From the NCBI RefSeq assembly GCF_000520595.1, contig NZ_KI915000.1, positions 104,845-165,383 on the forward strand: a DNA stretch of 60,539 nucleotides. Reading direction: 5' to 3'. The translations under genes and the position numbers were made by a program. The notes below the pieces were generated by a model. It was not told the DNA's origin. It did no database searches and saw only the letters and a list, made by a program, of their open reading frames with translations. The stretch's first letter is position 1, and each line of letters opens with the position of its first letter. Of the stretch, positions 16,143 through 24,644 are shown piece by piece. Origin of the DNA: Arthrobacter sp. H5. GTDB lineage: Bacteria; Actinomycetota; Actinomycetes; Actinomycetales; Micrococcaceae.

Positions 16143-17254
16143 CCGAACTCAGCACACAGCCCACCGTCCGCCGCACCACAGCGCAGGGTGCCGTGTCAAC
16201 GGTGCTTGCCTTCGACGTCGTCGTTACCCGGGTTGAGCGGATCAGCGCCAATTTCCAGCGGATCACGTTCGGGGGGTCCTGCTTGAGCGATTTTGGCGTC
16301 CAGGGCAGCACGCTGGACCTGCGAATCAAGGTCATGATTCCCGCCTCCCATGGGAACCGCGCGGACATGGCGTCCCTCATGGACTCAGAAGGGACGGGCT
16401 GGTACCAGCGCTGGTTGGCGATGGACGCGGACGAGCGGGGCGCCATGCGCACCTACACTGTGCGCGGGGCCCGCTGCGGTGGTGAGGCGCCAGAGGTGGA
16501 CGTTGACTTTGTCATGCATTTCGACGCCGAAGGCAATGGCGGTCCCGCATCGCAATGGGCTGCCGCGGCGGCTCCAGGGGACCGTGTCTGGCTGATCGGC
16601 CCCAACGTGCAGGCTGCCACCTGTGCCACCGCCGGCTCCTATGGTGGCATTGAATGGCGCCCGGGGATGGCGCAGAATGTTCTGCTCGCCGGGGACGAAA
16701 CAGCGGTGCCTGCCATCAGTGCGATCCTTGAGTCGCTGCCCGCGGACATCAAGGGTCATGCGCTCCTTGAGGTCCCCGATGCGGAGGACTTTCAGGACAT
16801 CGCCACTGGCTCCGGTGTTGAAATAACCTGGCTGGCGCGGGGCGTGCGCCCGCAGGGGGAGTTGCTGGATGCGGCGGTGCGCCAGGCGGTCAGGCTTCCG
16901 GGCTGGGTTTCGCTCTCGTCACCATTCAGCGTTGCGTTGGGTGCGGATTCGCCGGCCGGGCTGGCGCTCGCCGCCGCAGCATCAGCCCGCACCGCGGCGG
17001 GCCCTGAGCCTGAGGAGATCGACGTCGACAAGACCATTTTGTGGGAAACGCCCCAACTGCTTGATCAAGGCGCCGTAGGAAATTCCCTGAATCCGGATCG
17101 GCCACCGGGCGCGCTCCCGTTCTACGCCTGGATTGCGGGCGAGGCAGCGATGGTGCGCGGGCTCAGACGCTATCTGGTGCGTGACGTGGGCATTGACCGC
17201 AAACAGGTTGCTTTCATGGGGTACTGGCGGCAGGGCAGGGCCGAGACCTCCTAG
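16139..17254 (+). CDS. Siderophore-interacting protein (FAD/NAD(P)H ferric-siderophore reductase)
   Basis: A 371-residue protein of the SIP/ViuB family, with an N-terminal FAD-binding beta barrel (motif RTYTVRGAR near 104) and a C-terminal NAD(P)H domain (LLAGDETAVPAISAIL, later FYAWIAGEAAMVRGLRRYLV and KQVAFMGYWRQG). It should release iron from imported ferric siderophores by reduction in the cytoplasm. The GTG overlaps the ATPase stop, so it is coupled to import and shares the DtxR-type control. Confidence 0.93.
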   Translation: MTELSTQPTVRRTTAQGAVSTVLAFDVVVTRVERISANFQRITFGGSCLSDFGVQGSTLDLRIKVMIPASHGNRADMASLMDSEGTGWYQRWLAMDADERGAMRTYTVRGARCGGEAPEVDVDFVMHFDAEGNGGPASQWAAAAAPGDRVWLIGPNVQAATCATAGSYGGIEWRPGMAQNVLLAGDETAVPAISAILESLPADIKGHALLEVPDAEDFQDIATGSGVEITWLARGVRPQGELLDAAVRQAVRLPGWVSLSSPFSVALGADSPAGLALAAAASARTAAGPEPEEIDVDKTILWETPQLLDQGAVGNSLNPDRPPGALPFYAWIAGEAAMVRGLRRYLVRDVGIDRKQVAFMGYWRQGRAETS

Positions 17255-17269
17255 TTTTTGATAACGGAA

Positions 17270-17298
17270 TTGTAACTTTTCCGTGGTTGCCCTATTCT
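17270..17298 (+). promoter_or_regulatory. Promoter upstream of the c-di-AMP riboswitch
   Basis: TTGTAA (17270-17275), a 17-bp spacer and TATTCT (17293-17298) form a good housekeeping promoter. The expected transcript start near 17305 gives a leader of about 230 nt that contains the riboswitch. Confidence 0.6.
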
Positions 17299-17344
17299 TG
17301 ATGGGAGCCATTCGCAACATCGTAGCTCCTGGCCCGCACGCCAA

Positions 17345-17518
17345 ACCCTGTCAGCGGCCCAGTCCGTCAATATTTTATGACAGGGGTGGAGGACCCACTT
17401 CCGGCAGCATGCTCGCTGCCTTGGGGTGAAGCCCGCCGCGCAATGCCGTGTCTGACGCATTGCAGAGCGGGCCGAGTCAACTCTTGCTCGAATCCGACAG
17501 CTAACTCCGCCGGCGTTA
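17345..17518 (+). ncRNA. c-di-AMP riboswitch (ydaO/yuaA class)
   Basis: The leader carries the conserved landmarks of the class in order: GGAGGACCCACTTCCGG (17388-17404), a small GCAGC/GCTGC hairpin, TTGGGGTGAAGCCCG (17421 on) and, near the 3' end, AATCCGACAGCTAACTCC (17491-17508). In actinobacteria this riboswitch precedes cell-wall hydrolase genes and normally turns them off at high c-di-AMP. Here it lies directly before an M23 peptidase. Confidence 0.88.
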
Positions 17519-17532
17519 CAGAGAGGTCTATT

Positions 17533-18270
17533 TTGTCCCAGCCGGCCAAGACCGGGCGCCGTCGTGCGTCCGGACCCGCTTCACCCGTCAAACCCGCGGG
17601 GCCGCGGCGCCGCCTGCATGCCCTGCTGGTTGCCGCCGGTGTAGTCACGGCCGGCGCTGGCGTTGTTCTGGGGGGCCTTTCACCGCTGGAGTCCGTTGAG
17701 GAATCGCGGGTAGACGCCGCTGCCTCCGCGCCCAAAGTGACCGCCGAGCCCGAGGCCGCCATGGATTTCAGCCGGGAGCGCCTGAAGGCGACGCGGAGTG
17801 AACGCGCGGCGGGTGCCGACGCCCAAACCGCCAAGTCACTGTCCAGTGGTGTGACCAAGCAGGAAGAGGCTGAGGAAGAGCAGGGACTGGGTGCCCCACT
17901 TGAGAGTCTGTCGATCGCCTCGCCGTTTGGCTACCGGGTCAACCCGTTGGGCGGGACAGGCACCGAACTGCACACAGGTACCGATTACGCCGGATCCTGC
18001 GGAACGCCGGTGTTGGCATCGGACTCGGGCACTGTGGTGGAATCGGGATGGCATGCCTACGGCGGCGGTCAGCGCATTGTGGTGGACCACGGTGAAGGCA
18101 TCAAGACCAGCTATAACCACCTCGGCAGTCTCGGAGTTTCAGTAGGGCAGGAAATCGGACGCGGAGACAATGTTGGAGCTGTAGGCACCACGGGCAATTC
18201 CACCGGCTGCCACCTGCACTTCGAAGTGATCGTTAATGACGCCCCCGTGGATCCGCAGGGACATTTGTAG
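17533..18270 (+). CDS. M23-family (LytM-type) metallopeptidase
   Basis: A 245-residue exported cell-wall hydrolase. A basic N-terminus and hydrophobic segment (about 28-50) act as signal or anchor, followed by a low-complexity Ala/Glu linker and the LytM domain from about 125. Zinc ligands and catalytic residues are visible in HTGTDYAG (H..D), YNHLG and HLHFEV. The start is TTG 17533, in frame with AGAGAGG about 6 nt upstream and directly after the riboswitch; an upstream in-frame start would lie within the aptamer. Expression is presumably lowered by c-di-AMP. Confidence 0.87.
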   Translation: MSQPAKTGRRRASGPASPVKPAGPRRRLHALLVAAGVVTAGAGVVLGGLSPLESVEESRVDAAASAPKVTAEPEAAMDFSRERLKATRSERAAGADAQTAKSLSSGVTKQEEAEEEQGLGAPLESLSIASPFGYRVNPLGGTGTELHTGTDYAGSCGTPVLASDSGTVVESGWHAYGGGQRIVVDHGEGIKTSYNHLGSLGVSVGQEIGRGDNVGAVGTTGNSTGCHLHFEVIVNDAPVDPQGHL

Positions 18271-18390
18271 GGCGGGGCCCTACCAGTACGAAGGCAGCAA
18301 AGGTGCGCAGATTGATACTGATCTGTGTTGTGCAGCCTGAGGACCTCATCAGGACACCAATTGTCCACGTCGGTATTAGCATGTTTGGTT

Positions 18391-19002
18391 ATGGGCTCTG
18401 ACACGGATGACGGCGGGATGGTCGTCTTGCCCGCAAACTATGCCGCCTGCGAAGATCTGGAAGCGATTTTCGGTGCGCGCGGCCCGGCCCGTAATTGCCA
18501 GTGCCAGCGGTACAAGCTGCAGCCACGGGAATCCTTCGCATCATTTCCAATCGAGGAACGCACCCATCGGCTACGCCGACAGGTCTCGTGCGGCCAGCCG
18601 AAATCGGAGAGCACCAGCGGGCTGGTTGCCAACCTTGATGGCGAGCCCGGCGGCTGGTGTGCGGTTGAGCAGCGCACTGCGTATGCGGGGCTGGTACGAA
18701 ACTGCCGTGTGCCCTGGCTGGACCGGGCGGAGGACAAAGCAGACCACACCGTTTGGGCGGTGACCTGCATCTTTGTTCGGGCTGAATTTCGGCGGCGGGG
18801 GGTCAGCCAGGCGCTGGTAAGTGCCGCCGTCGATTTCGCCCGTCAACGCGGCGCCCGCGCACTCGAGGGATACCCGATCATCACCACGGATGTCCTCTCC
18901 GAAGAGCTCCACGTCGGGATACGCAGCGTTTTCGCCGCAGCCGGCTTCACCGAGGTCAGCGCCCCGACGCTGCGCCGTGTGGTGATGCGGATCGACTTCT
19001 GA
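18391..19002 (+). CDS. GNAT-family N-acetyltransferase
   Basis: A 203-residue protein. The acetyl-CoA-binding region is FVRAEFRRRGVSQALVSAAV (about 129-148), with the R-x-x-G-x core, followed by a typical helix and GARALEGYPI. The N-terminal part has CQCQRY and several other cysteines, as in a common actinobacterial GNAT subgroup of unknown substrate. The ATG at 18391 has no Shine-Dalgarno sequence; GTG 18421 is possible instead. It converges on the small membrane exporter. Confidence 0.8.
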   Translation: MGSDTDDGGMVVLPANYAACEDLEAIFGARGPARNCQCQRYKLQPRESFASFPIEERTHRLRRQVSCGQPKSESTSGLVANLDGEPGGWCAVEQRTAYAGLVRNCRVPWLDRAEDKADHTVWAVTCIFVRAEFRRRGVSQALVSAAVDFARQRGARALEGYPIITTDVLSEELHVGIRSVFAAAGFTEVSAPTLRRVVMRIDF

Positions 19003-19069
19003 TCACACGTCGTGCGCGGGCCGGGCAATCCCACGCCCTCATCGGCGCCGTCCCGCCGTCGTACCGCTG

Positions 19070-19540
19070 TTAGAAGAGCAAACCCACGCCAATGGTGGCG
19101 ATGATGCCAAACGCCACTCCCCAAAGGATGATGGCTATGGTCTGCCAGAGCAGCACGGCATTCTTTTTCGCTCCGAAGGAAATCATGGCCACTGAGGTGA
19201 TGTGGGTGGGCAAGATAGTAGGGCCGAGCAGACTCACTCCTGGCACTCCGAACTTGTCGAAACTCCGGCGCAGTTTCTGGCGTTTGGGTGAGGCTGACTC
19301 ACCCGCAGGGCGCGCCACCTTGCCGCGGATATTCCCGCTGAGGCTGATGAGGAGCCACACGGCGATGACGTTGCCGACAATCGCCGCTGCGATCGCGATC
19401 GGCGGGTTGATCCCCGAGATGACCCCGATCGTGGCGGCACCTTCGGAGTCGACGAATGGTATGGCCCCAGCGACCATCACGCCGACCCACTGCAGGGGCA
19501 GCGGCAGGGATTCGGTAAAACCTTGCAGGGACTCAATCAC
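19070..19540 (-). CDS. Small multidrug-export-family membrane protein
   Basis: A 156-residue protein with four hydrophobic segments matching the Sm_multidrug_ex family: VGVMVAGAIPFVDSEGAATIG, quoted as AGAIPFVDSEGAA, then GNVIAVWLL, a basic loop, and GPTILPTHITSVAMISFGA. The family name rests on weak functional data. The start chosen is GTG 19540, with AAAAGG about 7 nt upstream; the longer reading from 19627 adds residues with no family resemblance. It diverges from the MerR-like gene. Confidence 0.75.
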   Translation of the reverse strand: MIESLQGFTESLPLPLQWVGVMVAGAIPFVDSEGAATIGVISGINPPIAIAAAIVGNVIAVWLLISLSGNIRGKVARPAGESASPKRQKLRRSFDKFGVPGVSLLGPTILPTHITSVAMISFGAKKNAVLLWQTIAIILWGVAFGIIATIGVGLLF

Positions 19541-19694
19541 TATGAGCCTTTTGAGTTGAAGGTTGGGCGTTCGAGTTGAGAAGCACCCACTACGGGTGTC
19601 CGCGATTTCCGTGGACAAATTCATCACACACCCGGCCCTTAGGTCACACTCAAGCTCTTACAAGGGTGATCTCGGTCACATGGAGTGAAAGGGC

Positions 19695-19725
19695 TTGACT
19701 GTGCCCCAGGGTCACAGTCTGAACT
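19695..19725 (+). promoter_or_regulatory. MerR-type promoter with dyad operator
   Basis: TTGACT (19695-19700) is followed by a 7-bp inverted repeat, GACTGTG (19697-19703) and CACAGTC (19713-19719), and a weak -10 at about 19720-19725. The 19-bp spacing with the dyad between the hexamers is the hallmark of promoters activated by MerR-family proteins. Confidence 0.65.
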
Positions 19726-19741
19726 GGCACAGATCGCGGCA

Positions 19742-20311
19742 ATGGGCGAGGCAGACGAGCATCCTGAGGAGGCACTGAAGGTCCTGGACGCAGAGTTGGC
19801 CGCCACCATGGACCGGCTTCAGCGGATCCGCGCGGAATTGGCGCTGATGATGCAGAGTCAACTGCCCACGGACCTGCCGCCGGAGCTGGCCTCGGTCACC
19901 GGCGATATGTCTCAGAGTGACCGGGCACTCATGGTTGTGTACGGCCGCGTCCTCAGCTCGGCTGGCATTGACGCCATGAGACAGATGCTGAAGGACTACC
20001 CCCAGGATCCTGCCGACGTCGAGCTTGACGAGCTGCCGGCGGACGCTGACGAGGATACCAAACGCGACCTGGCAGCCAGGCTCCTACCCCATGTCCTCAA
20101 AATACACAGCGCATACCCGGACATGATCACCTCCCAGCTGAAAGCTCCCGGTGGGGCCGAGCACGTGGCCGGCACCATCAACCTGGCTATGAACGACCTC
20201 TACAATGCCGCCCAACTCGATGTTTTCCGACGCGTAGGGAATGAACTCCTCAAACGTGCCGGTCAGATCGATGCCGGAGAGCCGCCACCCGCGGGCACCC
20301 GCGCGGACTAA
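19742..20311 (+). CDS. MerR-family effector domain lacking the DNA-binding domain
   Basis: A 189-residue mostly helical protein. VLDAELAATMDRLQRIRAEL (about 15-34) is a coiled-coil helix like the dimerisation helix of MerR regulators, and the rest resembles the effector domain of actinobacterial MerR proteins (TDLPPELA, MNDLYNAAQLDVFRRVG). The winged helix-turn-helix expected before it is missing: only about ten residues separate the start from the coiled coil, and a MerR-type promoter lies immediately upstream. It may be the remnant of a full regulator after deletion, or a stand-alone sensor domain. The condensation-domain gene follows after 21 nt. Confidence 0.65.
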   Translation: MGEADEHPEEALKVLDAELAATMDRLQRIRAELALMMQSQLPTDLPPELASVTGDMSQSDRALMVVYGRVLSSAGIDAMRQMLKDYPQDPADVELDELPADADEDTKRDLAARLLPHVLKIHSAYPDMITSQLKAPGGAEHVAGTINLAMNDLYNAAQLDVFRRVGNELLKRAGQIDAGEPPPAGTRAD

Positions 20312-20332
20312 AGCGGAGACGAAAGTGAGACT

Positions 20333-21667
20333 ATGCAGAACCAAATGCTGAACAACAGGACGGACCAGTATCTTCGTCCACTCGGTGCTTTCGAACGCAC
20401 TATCGACCTGTACATGCACCGTAACCCGGTTCAGCTCTCCCTGACGATGGAGCTGAACCGTGACGTCTCCGAAGAAGAGCTGGCCCGGGCGTTGCGGGAC
20501 CTCCAGAGGCTTCACCCGTTGCTTGCTGCCGACATTGATCGGACCGACCATGGCCATCTTCCGGCGGGCGCCGTGTTTCGACACTCAGCCAACGCAATAC
20601 CCGTGCGGCTTGCCCGCAACACAACCTGGACGCGCGAAGCCGCCATCGAGCAGACGGATCCGATGAAGCCTGCGCCGGGTCCGCTCGCCCGCGCCGTCCT
20701 GATCCCTGCACACAACAGGCAGGCGGGAGCCACCATCGTCATGACCTTCGCCCACCAAATCACGGACGGAAGTGACGCCTTGCGCGCCATGGAGGATCTC
20801 GCAAGTCTCCTTGCCGGTTCAACGCCCACCCCGTCGGATCTTCCTGCGGCGCAGGAAGATCTCCTCGTCAACCTGGCGCCGGCATTCACTGCCCTCGACA
20901 AGGGCGCCGCCGCAAACCAGTCCGGGGACCTGGTAGCTGACGCGATGCCGCCACAGCCGGGCGGACTGCGTCCCTTTGACGGATCGCTGCCAATCCTCCA
21001 GGCGGACGAACTCGACTCTGCCGCGACCCTGCAGCTCGTCGGGCGCTGCCGTGCCGAATCATGCACGGTGCAAGCCGCCTTGTGTGCGGCGGTGGCTTCA
21101 ATTCTGTTCGAGCCGGCAACGCGGGCCCGGGTGCGGATCAACGTGCCGATTGACCTGCGCCGCGCCGCGGACCTGGAGGACGGCGTAGTCGTTCGCTTCG
21201 GCGCGGCCGTGATCGTCCTCGACTACTTCGCCGAGGTGGGCTTCTGGGAGCTCGCGCGGAGCGCCGCCGTTCAGCTCCGGGCCGCACGTAGTTTGGGGAC
21301 GGTCCGAGCCTCCGCTCTCATGCTCGCGCAGGCCGCTCCGTCAACCGCTGATGATGCGGAGGCAGCGATGCTCGCAGCGACCACGGCCGACATCGAAATC
21401 ACCAACCTGGGAGTTGCCGACGTAACCAACGCGAGTGGCATGCGGGCGGTGTGGGGTCCAACCATGACCACGCAGGTCGCCGGGGAGCAGATCCTTGGCG
21501 TTGTCACCCACGGTGACGTGCTGCGCATGGTTAACCTCACCCTGTCGAGGAACTCGTCGGGAACATCCGCCGCGAACTGGACGCGGCATGCCGGCACCCC
21601 TATACGGGCCCACCACCAGAGACGTCACAGGGTGGGTGAGGCGAGGATCCGGGCCAGAGTGCGCTGA
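20333..21667 (+). CDS. Condensation-domain/acyltransferase-like protein with a probable C-terminal frameshift
   Basis: A 444-residue protein of the condensation/PapA-like acyltransferase superfamily. The catalytic motif appears as FAHQITDGSD: H141 with D145-G146, the first His of the usual HHxxxDG being Ala. The later NVPIDLRR resembles the structural motif of the C-terminal lobe. After codon 403 the reading turns Arg/His-rich, while the -1 frame reads VEELVGNIRRELDAAC and stops at 21639. One base has probably been lost near 21541-21543, and the intact gene would end at 21639. Substrate unknown; the gene may be regulated with the MerR-like protein before it. Confidence 0.72.
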   Translation: MQNQMLNNRTDQYLRPLGAFERTIDLYMHRNPVQLSLTMELNRDVSEEELARALRDLQRLHPLLAADIDRTDHGHLPAGAVFRHSANAIPVRLARNTTWTREAAIEQTDPMKPAPGPLARAVLIPAHNRQAGATIVMTFAHQITDGSDALRAMEDLASLLAGSTPTPSDLPAAQEDLLVNLAPAFTALDKGAAANQSGDLVADAMPPQPGGLRPFDGSLPILQADELDSAATLQLVGRCRAESCTVQAALCAAVASILFEPATRARVRINVPIDLRRAADLEDGVVVRFGAAVIVLDYFAEVGFWELARSAAVQLRAARSLGTVRASALMLAQAAPSTADDAEAAMLAATTADIEITNLGVADVTNASGMRAVWGPTMTTQVAGEQILGVVTHGDVLRMVNLTLSRNSSGTSAANWTRHAGTPIRAHHQRRHRVGEARIRARVR

Positions 21668-22536
21668 CCCGTGGCGTGCATTGCCGGGTTAGTCTCGACG
21701 TAGTACCAAACGAGGCCCATCGCCTGCTCAAAGGCCCACGCCTGCCCCCGCGACCATTCAAGATCGGTGCAGACAAGCTTGCGCCGGAACGCCTCGCGGG
21801 GAGCATGCTCAAGGAGGTGCCACGCACTCACCAGGTCCAGCGCCGGGTCAGCGGCCGCGAGACCGCCGACGTCGAGGATCCCGCTCAGCCGTCCCGCCTG
21901 AACAAGGACGTTGCCGGGAATGAGGTCCCCGTGATTCATCACATCAGGGTGTTCCCGGGGGAGGGCACGCAACTTGTTCCAGAGAGTGTGGGCACGTCCG
22001 ACGTCGATGAGACTCTCACTTCTGCGGAAGCATTCCTTCATCCACGCATCATGACGGGGAAAATCACCTCCGCGTCCTTTTCCATTGAAACGCCGCCCGC
22101 GGGTGGGGATGGAGCGGACGTCACAGATGAAGTCCGCAATATCTTCAGCGAAACCGTCCGAAACTGCCACGTTCTCAGTAGCGACCGCGCCCTCCAGCCA
22201 CGTCTGAACCGACCAGGGCATTGGGTAGCCATGGCACGGAACGCCGATGGCAACCGGCTCAGGAGTCGGAACGTGCGTGTGGCCCAGGAACTCCCGGGAC
22301 GCGAATGCCTCCTCCTCCAGGCGTTCCCGGGCTGGACCGGGTTCTTGGGGTTGCAGAGGGAACCTTGCGGTCAGTTTGCTGCCGATCCGGTAGATGGCGT
22401 TGACCGTACCCTGCGATTCGATGGGCGAGACGGGGAGGTCTTTCCACTGGGGAAACTGTTCCGCGATCAGGCCGCTGACCACCGTCAGCGGTAAATCGAG
22501 TTGATCAGCGTGCATTCTGGTGGGTTCCGCGGTCAT
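21625..22536 (-). CDS. Aminoglycoside phosphotransferase (APH)-family kinase
   Basis: A 303-residue protein of the APH/choline-kinase fold. The catalytic loop is NHGDLIPGNVLV (HxDxxxxN) and the metal-binding segment GILDVGGLAAADPALDL has D followed by VG rather than the commoner FG. Such proteins phosphorylate aminoglycosides, macrolides, homoserine or sugars, so drug resistance should not be assumed. The ATG overlaps the stop of the CDF transporter gene, so the two are co-transcribed. Confidence 0.85.
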   Translation of the reverse strand: MTAEPTRMHADQLDLPLTVVSGLIAEQFPQWKDLPVSPIESQGTVNAIYRIGSKLTARFPLQPQEPGPARERLEEEAFASREFLGHTHVPTPEPVAIGVPCHGYPMPWSVQTWLEGAVATENVAVSDGFAEDIADFICDVRSIPTRGRRFNGKGRGGDFPRHDAWMKECFRRSESLIDVGRAHTLWNKLRALPREHPDVMNHGDLIPGNVLVQAGRLSGILDVGGLAAADPALDLVSAWHLLEHAPREAFRRKLVCTDLEWSRGQAWAFEQAMGLVWYYVETNPAMHATGQRTLARILASPTL

Positions 22537-23222
22537 TGAGTCTCAGCAGCGTGCCCGGGTTCTTCCGCAGCCTCGTGCACGGCTGCGTTGGGCGCGCAGC
22601 AGGAGTCACCTTTCCAGGCCGCTACGCCTTCCTTCACCGCGACCGCAGCGATCGCCAGAGCTGCCAGCGGGTCGGCCCAGGCCCAGCCCAGGGTGCTGTT
22701 GAGGACAAGCCCCACCAGCAACACGGCGGAGAGGTAGGAACACAGCAGCGTCTGTTTGGAATCGGCCACCGCGGAGTGTGATCCCAGTTCCCGGCCAGCC
22801 CGCCGCTGTGCCCAGGAGAGCACAGGCATGACGGCCAGGCTGACCGCGGCAAGCGTGATTCCTACGGGGGAGTGGTCCGGCTGCCCGGCGCCGAACAGAC
22901 CTCGCAGGGCGTCAATCGTGACGAACAGCGCCAAACCGAAGAAGGAAAACGCGATCAGCCGCAGCGCTGTTCTCTCCCGGCGCTCCGGATCGGGGGCCGC
23001 GAACTGCCACGCCACTGCAGCGGCGGACAACACTTCAACAATCGAATCCAGTCCAAACGCAATCAGGGCCGACGACGACGCAATGGTCCCGGCGGCAAGT
23101 GCAACAACTGCCTCAATGACGTTGTAGATGATTGTCGCCGCGACAAAGAGCCGGATCCGGCGGGACAGGATCGCTTGCCGTTCCGGACCCAGGTGAGCGG
23201 TACGCACCGCGTGTGAATTCAT
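22533..23222 (-). CDS. Cation diffusion facilitator (CDF) family transporter
   Basis: A 229-residue membrane protein with about five to six transmembrane helices. The zinc-site helices of the family are recognisable: SSALIAFGLDSIVEVLSA (family HxxxD-like position as FGLDS) and GSHSAVADSKQT. It lacks the long cytoplasmic C-terminal domain, and the C-terminus has CC and His/Glu residues (DSCCAPNAAVHE) that could bind metal. ATG 23222 is preferred to TTG 23228. Likely an exporter of divalent cations. Confidence 0.82.
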   Translation of the reverse strand: MNSHAVRTAHLGPERQAILSRRIRLFVAATIIYNVIEAVVALAAGTIASSSALIAFGLDSIVEVLSAAAVAWQFAAPDPERRERTALRLIAFSFFGLALFVTIDALRGLFGAGQPDHSPVGITLAAVSLAVMPVLSWAQRRAGRELGSHSAVADSKQTLLCSYLSAVLLVGLVLNSTLGWAWADPLAALAIAAVAVKEGVAAWKGDSCCAPNAAVHEAAEEPGHAAETQ

Positions 23223-23308
23223 CGGCAACAGCTTTCAGATTTCGGGGCCAGGTCTGCCGGGCCGATCCCATGGTACACGGTTGCGTGTATCGAATTCGGA
23301 CCTGGAAC

Positions 23309-23350
23309 GACGACGGCGCGCACCCACTTGGCTGGGTGCGCGCCGTCGTC
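23309..23350 (-). terminator. Strong intrinsic terminator
   Basis: Arms 23309-23326 and 23333-23350 form a perfect 18-bp GC-rich stem with a 6-nt loop. It lies between the stop of the universal stress gene and the next gene on the same strand. No long T-run follows, as is common in high-GC actinobacteria. Confidence 0.8.
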
Positions 23351-23392
23351 CTTGGCTGGTGCTCTCTTGGTCAATCACCGGTTGTGGAGGGC

Positions 23393-23788
23393 TTACGCCA
23401 GCTTCACCGCCAGCACGTTGCAACGCGCACCGAGCAGGATTGTCTGCGCCGTGGAATCGATGATCAGCTTTCCAACGGGTGTGCGGTGCCGCAGTCCGAT
23501 GACAATGAGCTCGGCACCGCTCTTTTCGGCCGCGTCCAGCACATCCTCGGCAGCTGTGTCTTTCGACGTGCCGTGGTGCACTGCGTACTCAACACCGGAG
23601 GACCTGAGGGTCTGCTCCAGCCTCGCCATGTCAGCGTCATCGGCATAGCCGGGATCAACCAGCCGGTCAGCCCTGGTGGTATTGACCACCACCAGGGAGG
23701 CTCCACGGCTCCGCGCTTCGTCGACGGCAGCTGACGCAGCGCCGTCGCCCAGTTCGTTGGGAACGTAGCCCAGCACTATGACGCTCAT
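23393..23788 (-). CDS. Universal stress protein (UspA family)
   Basis: A 131-residue single-domain Usp protein. It starts MSVIVLGYVPNE and has a degenerate nucleotide-binding loop, with GLRHRTPVGKLIIDSTAQ near 100-117 in place of the canonical GxxGxxxxxxGS. Its ATG overlaps the proposed original stop of the tctA remnant, the usual arrangement in tctCBA-usp operons of related bacteria. Its original promoter probably lay upstream of the lost genes, so present expression is uncertain. Confidence 0.85.
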   Translation of the reverse strand: MSVIVLGYVPNELGDGAASAAVDEARSRGASLVVVNTTRADRLVDPGYADDADMARLEQTLRSSGVEYAVHHGTSKDTAAEDVLDAAEKSGAELIVIGLRHRTPVGKLIIDSTAQTILLGARCNVLAVKLA

Positions 23789-24640
23789 CGGCCGCGCTCC
23801 TCGGCTCCGCGGGAACCGTCTCTGTTTCCATCGCCCGCTGACGGCGCCTCAACCAGAAGAACAGCGCAAAGATGATGATGAGGACAATGTAGATGCCTGC
23901 TGCGATCGGGGTGCTGACCAGGGCAACCGGGTCACCCTGCGAGATCGCCAGGGCGCGGCGCAGCTGATCCTTGAAGATCGGCCCCAGGATGATGCCCACC
24001 ACCAACGGGGAAATGGGGTAGCCGTACCGGCGCATGAAAAAGCCCAGTATGCCAATGACCAGCAGGATAAACACGTCCACAGGGGTGAACTTGACTGAGA
24101 ATGCACCCATTGCGGCGAAGACCAGGATCCCCGCATAGAGGTAGGGTCGCGGAATCTGCAGAATTTTCACCCAGATCCCTACGAGGGGCAGGTTCAGCAC
24201 CAGCAGCATGAGGTTGCCGACGTAGAGGTTTGCAATCAGAGCCCATACCAGCGCGCCCTCAACTTCGAACAAGAGCGGGCCGGCCTGGATGTTGTAGCGC
24301 TGGAACGCTACCAGCATCATTGCGGCTGTCGCCGTCGTCGGAATACCCAGGGTCAGCAGCGGCACCAGGACACCGGCGGCTGCCGCATTGTTTGCGGACT
24401 CCGGTCCGGCAACCCCTTCGATGGCGCCCTTGCCAAACTGCTTCTTGCGCTCGCCCTTGGCAAGCTTCCTTTCAGACGCATAGGAAAGGAAGGTCGCGAC
24501 GTCGGCGCCGCCGGCGGGAATGGTTCCCACCGGGAATCCGATGAACGTTCCGCGGAGCCAGGGCTTCCAGGAGCGCCGCCAATCGTCACGCTTCATCCAA
24601 GTGGTCCAGTTACCGGTCACCGGAATGACCTTGACCGGAC
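23785..24640 (-). pseudogene. Truncated tripartite tricarboxylate transporter permease (TctA remnant)
   Basis: About 270 residues matching the C-terminal half of TctA (normally about 500): [40 protein letters not shown] and [14 protein letters not shown] are family motifs, followed by several membrane helices. The first half is missing; homology stops near 24640, where a regulator fragment begins on the other strand. Near the 3' end one C appears lost (CCC at 23811-23813): restoring it gives PRGAEERGR and a stop at 23785-23787 overlapping the usp start. As read, the frame runs on to 23667. TctB, TctC and the sensor kinase are absent. Confidence 0.82.
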
Positions 24641-24644
24641 CATG

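Noticed and set aside
21625-22536. Antibiotic-resistance gene
   Set aside because: The APH fold is shared by many metabolic kinases, and nothing here shows drug specificity or mobility.
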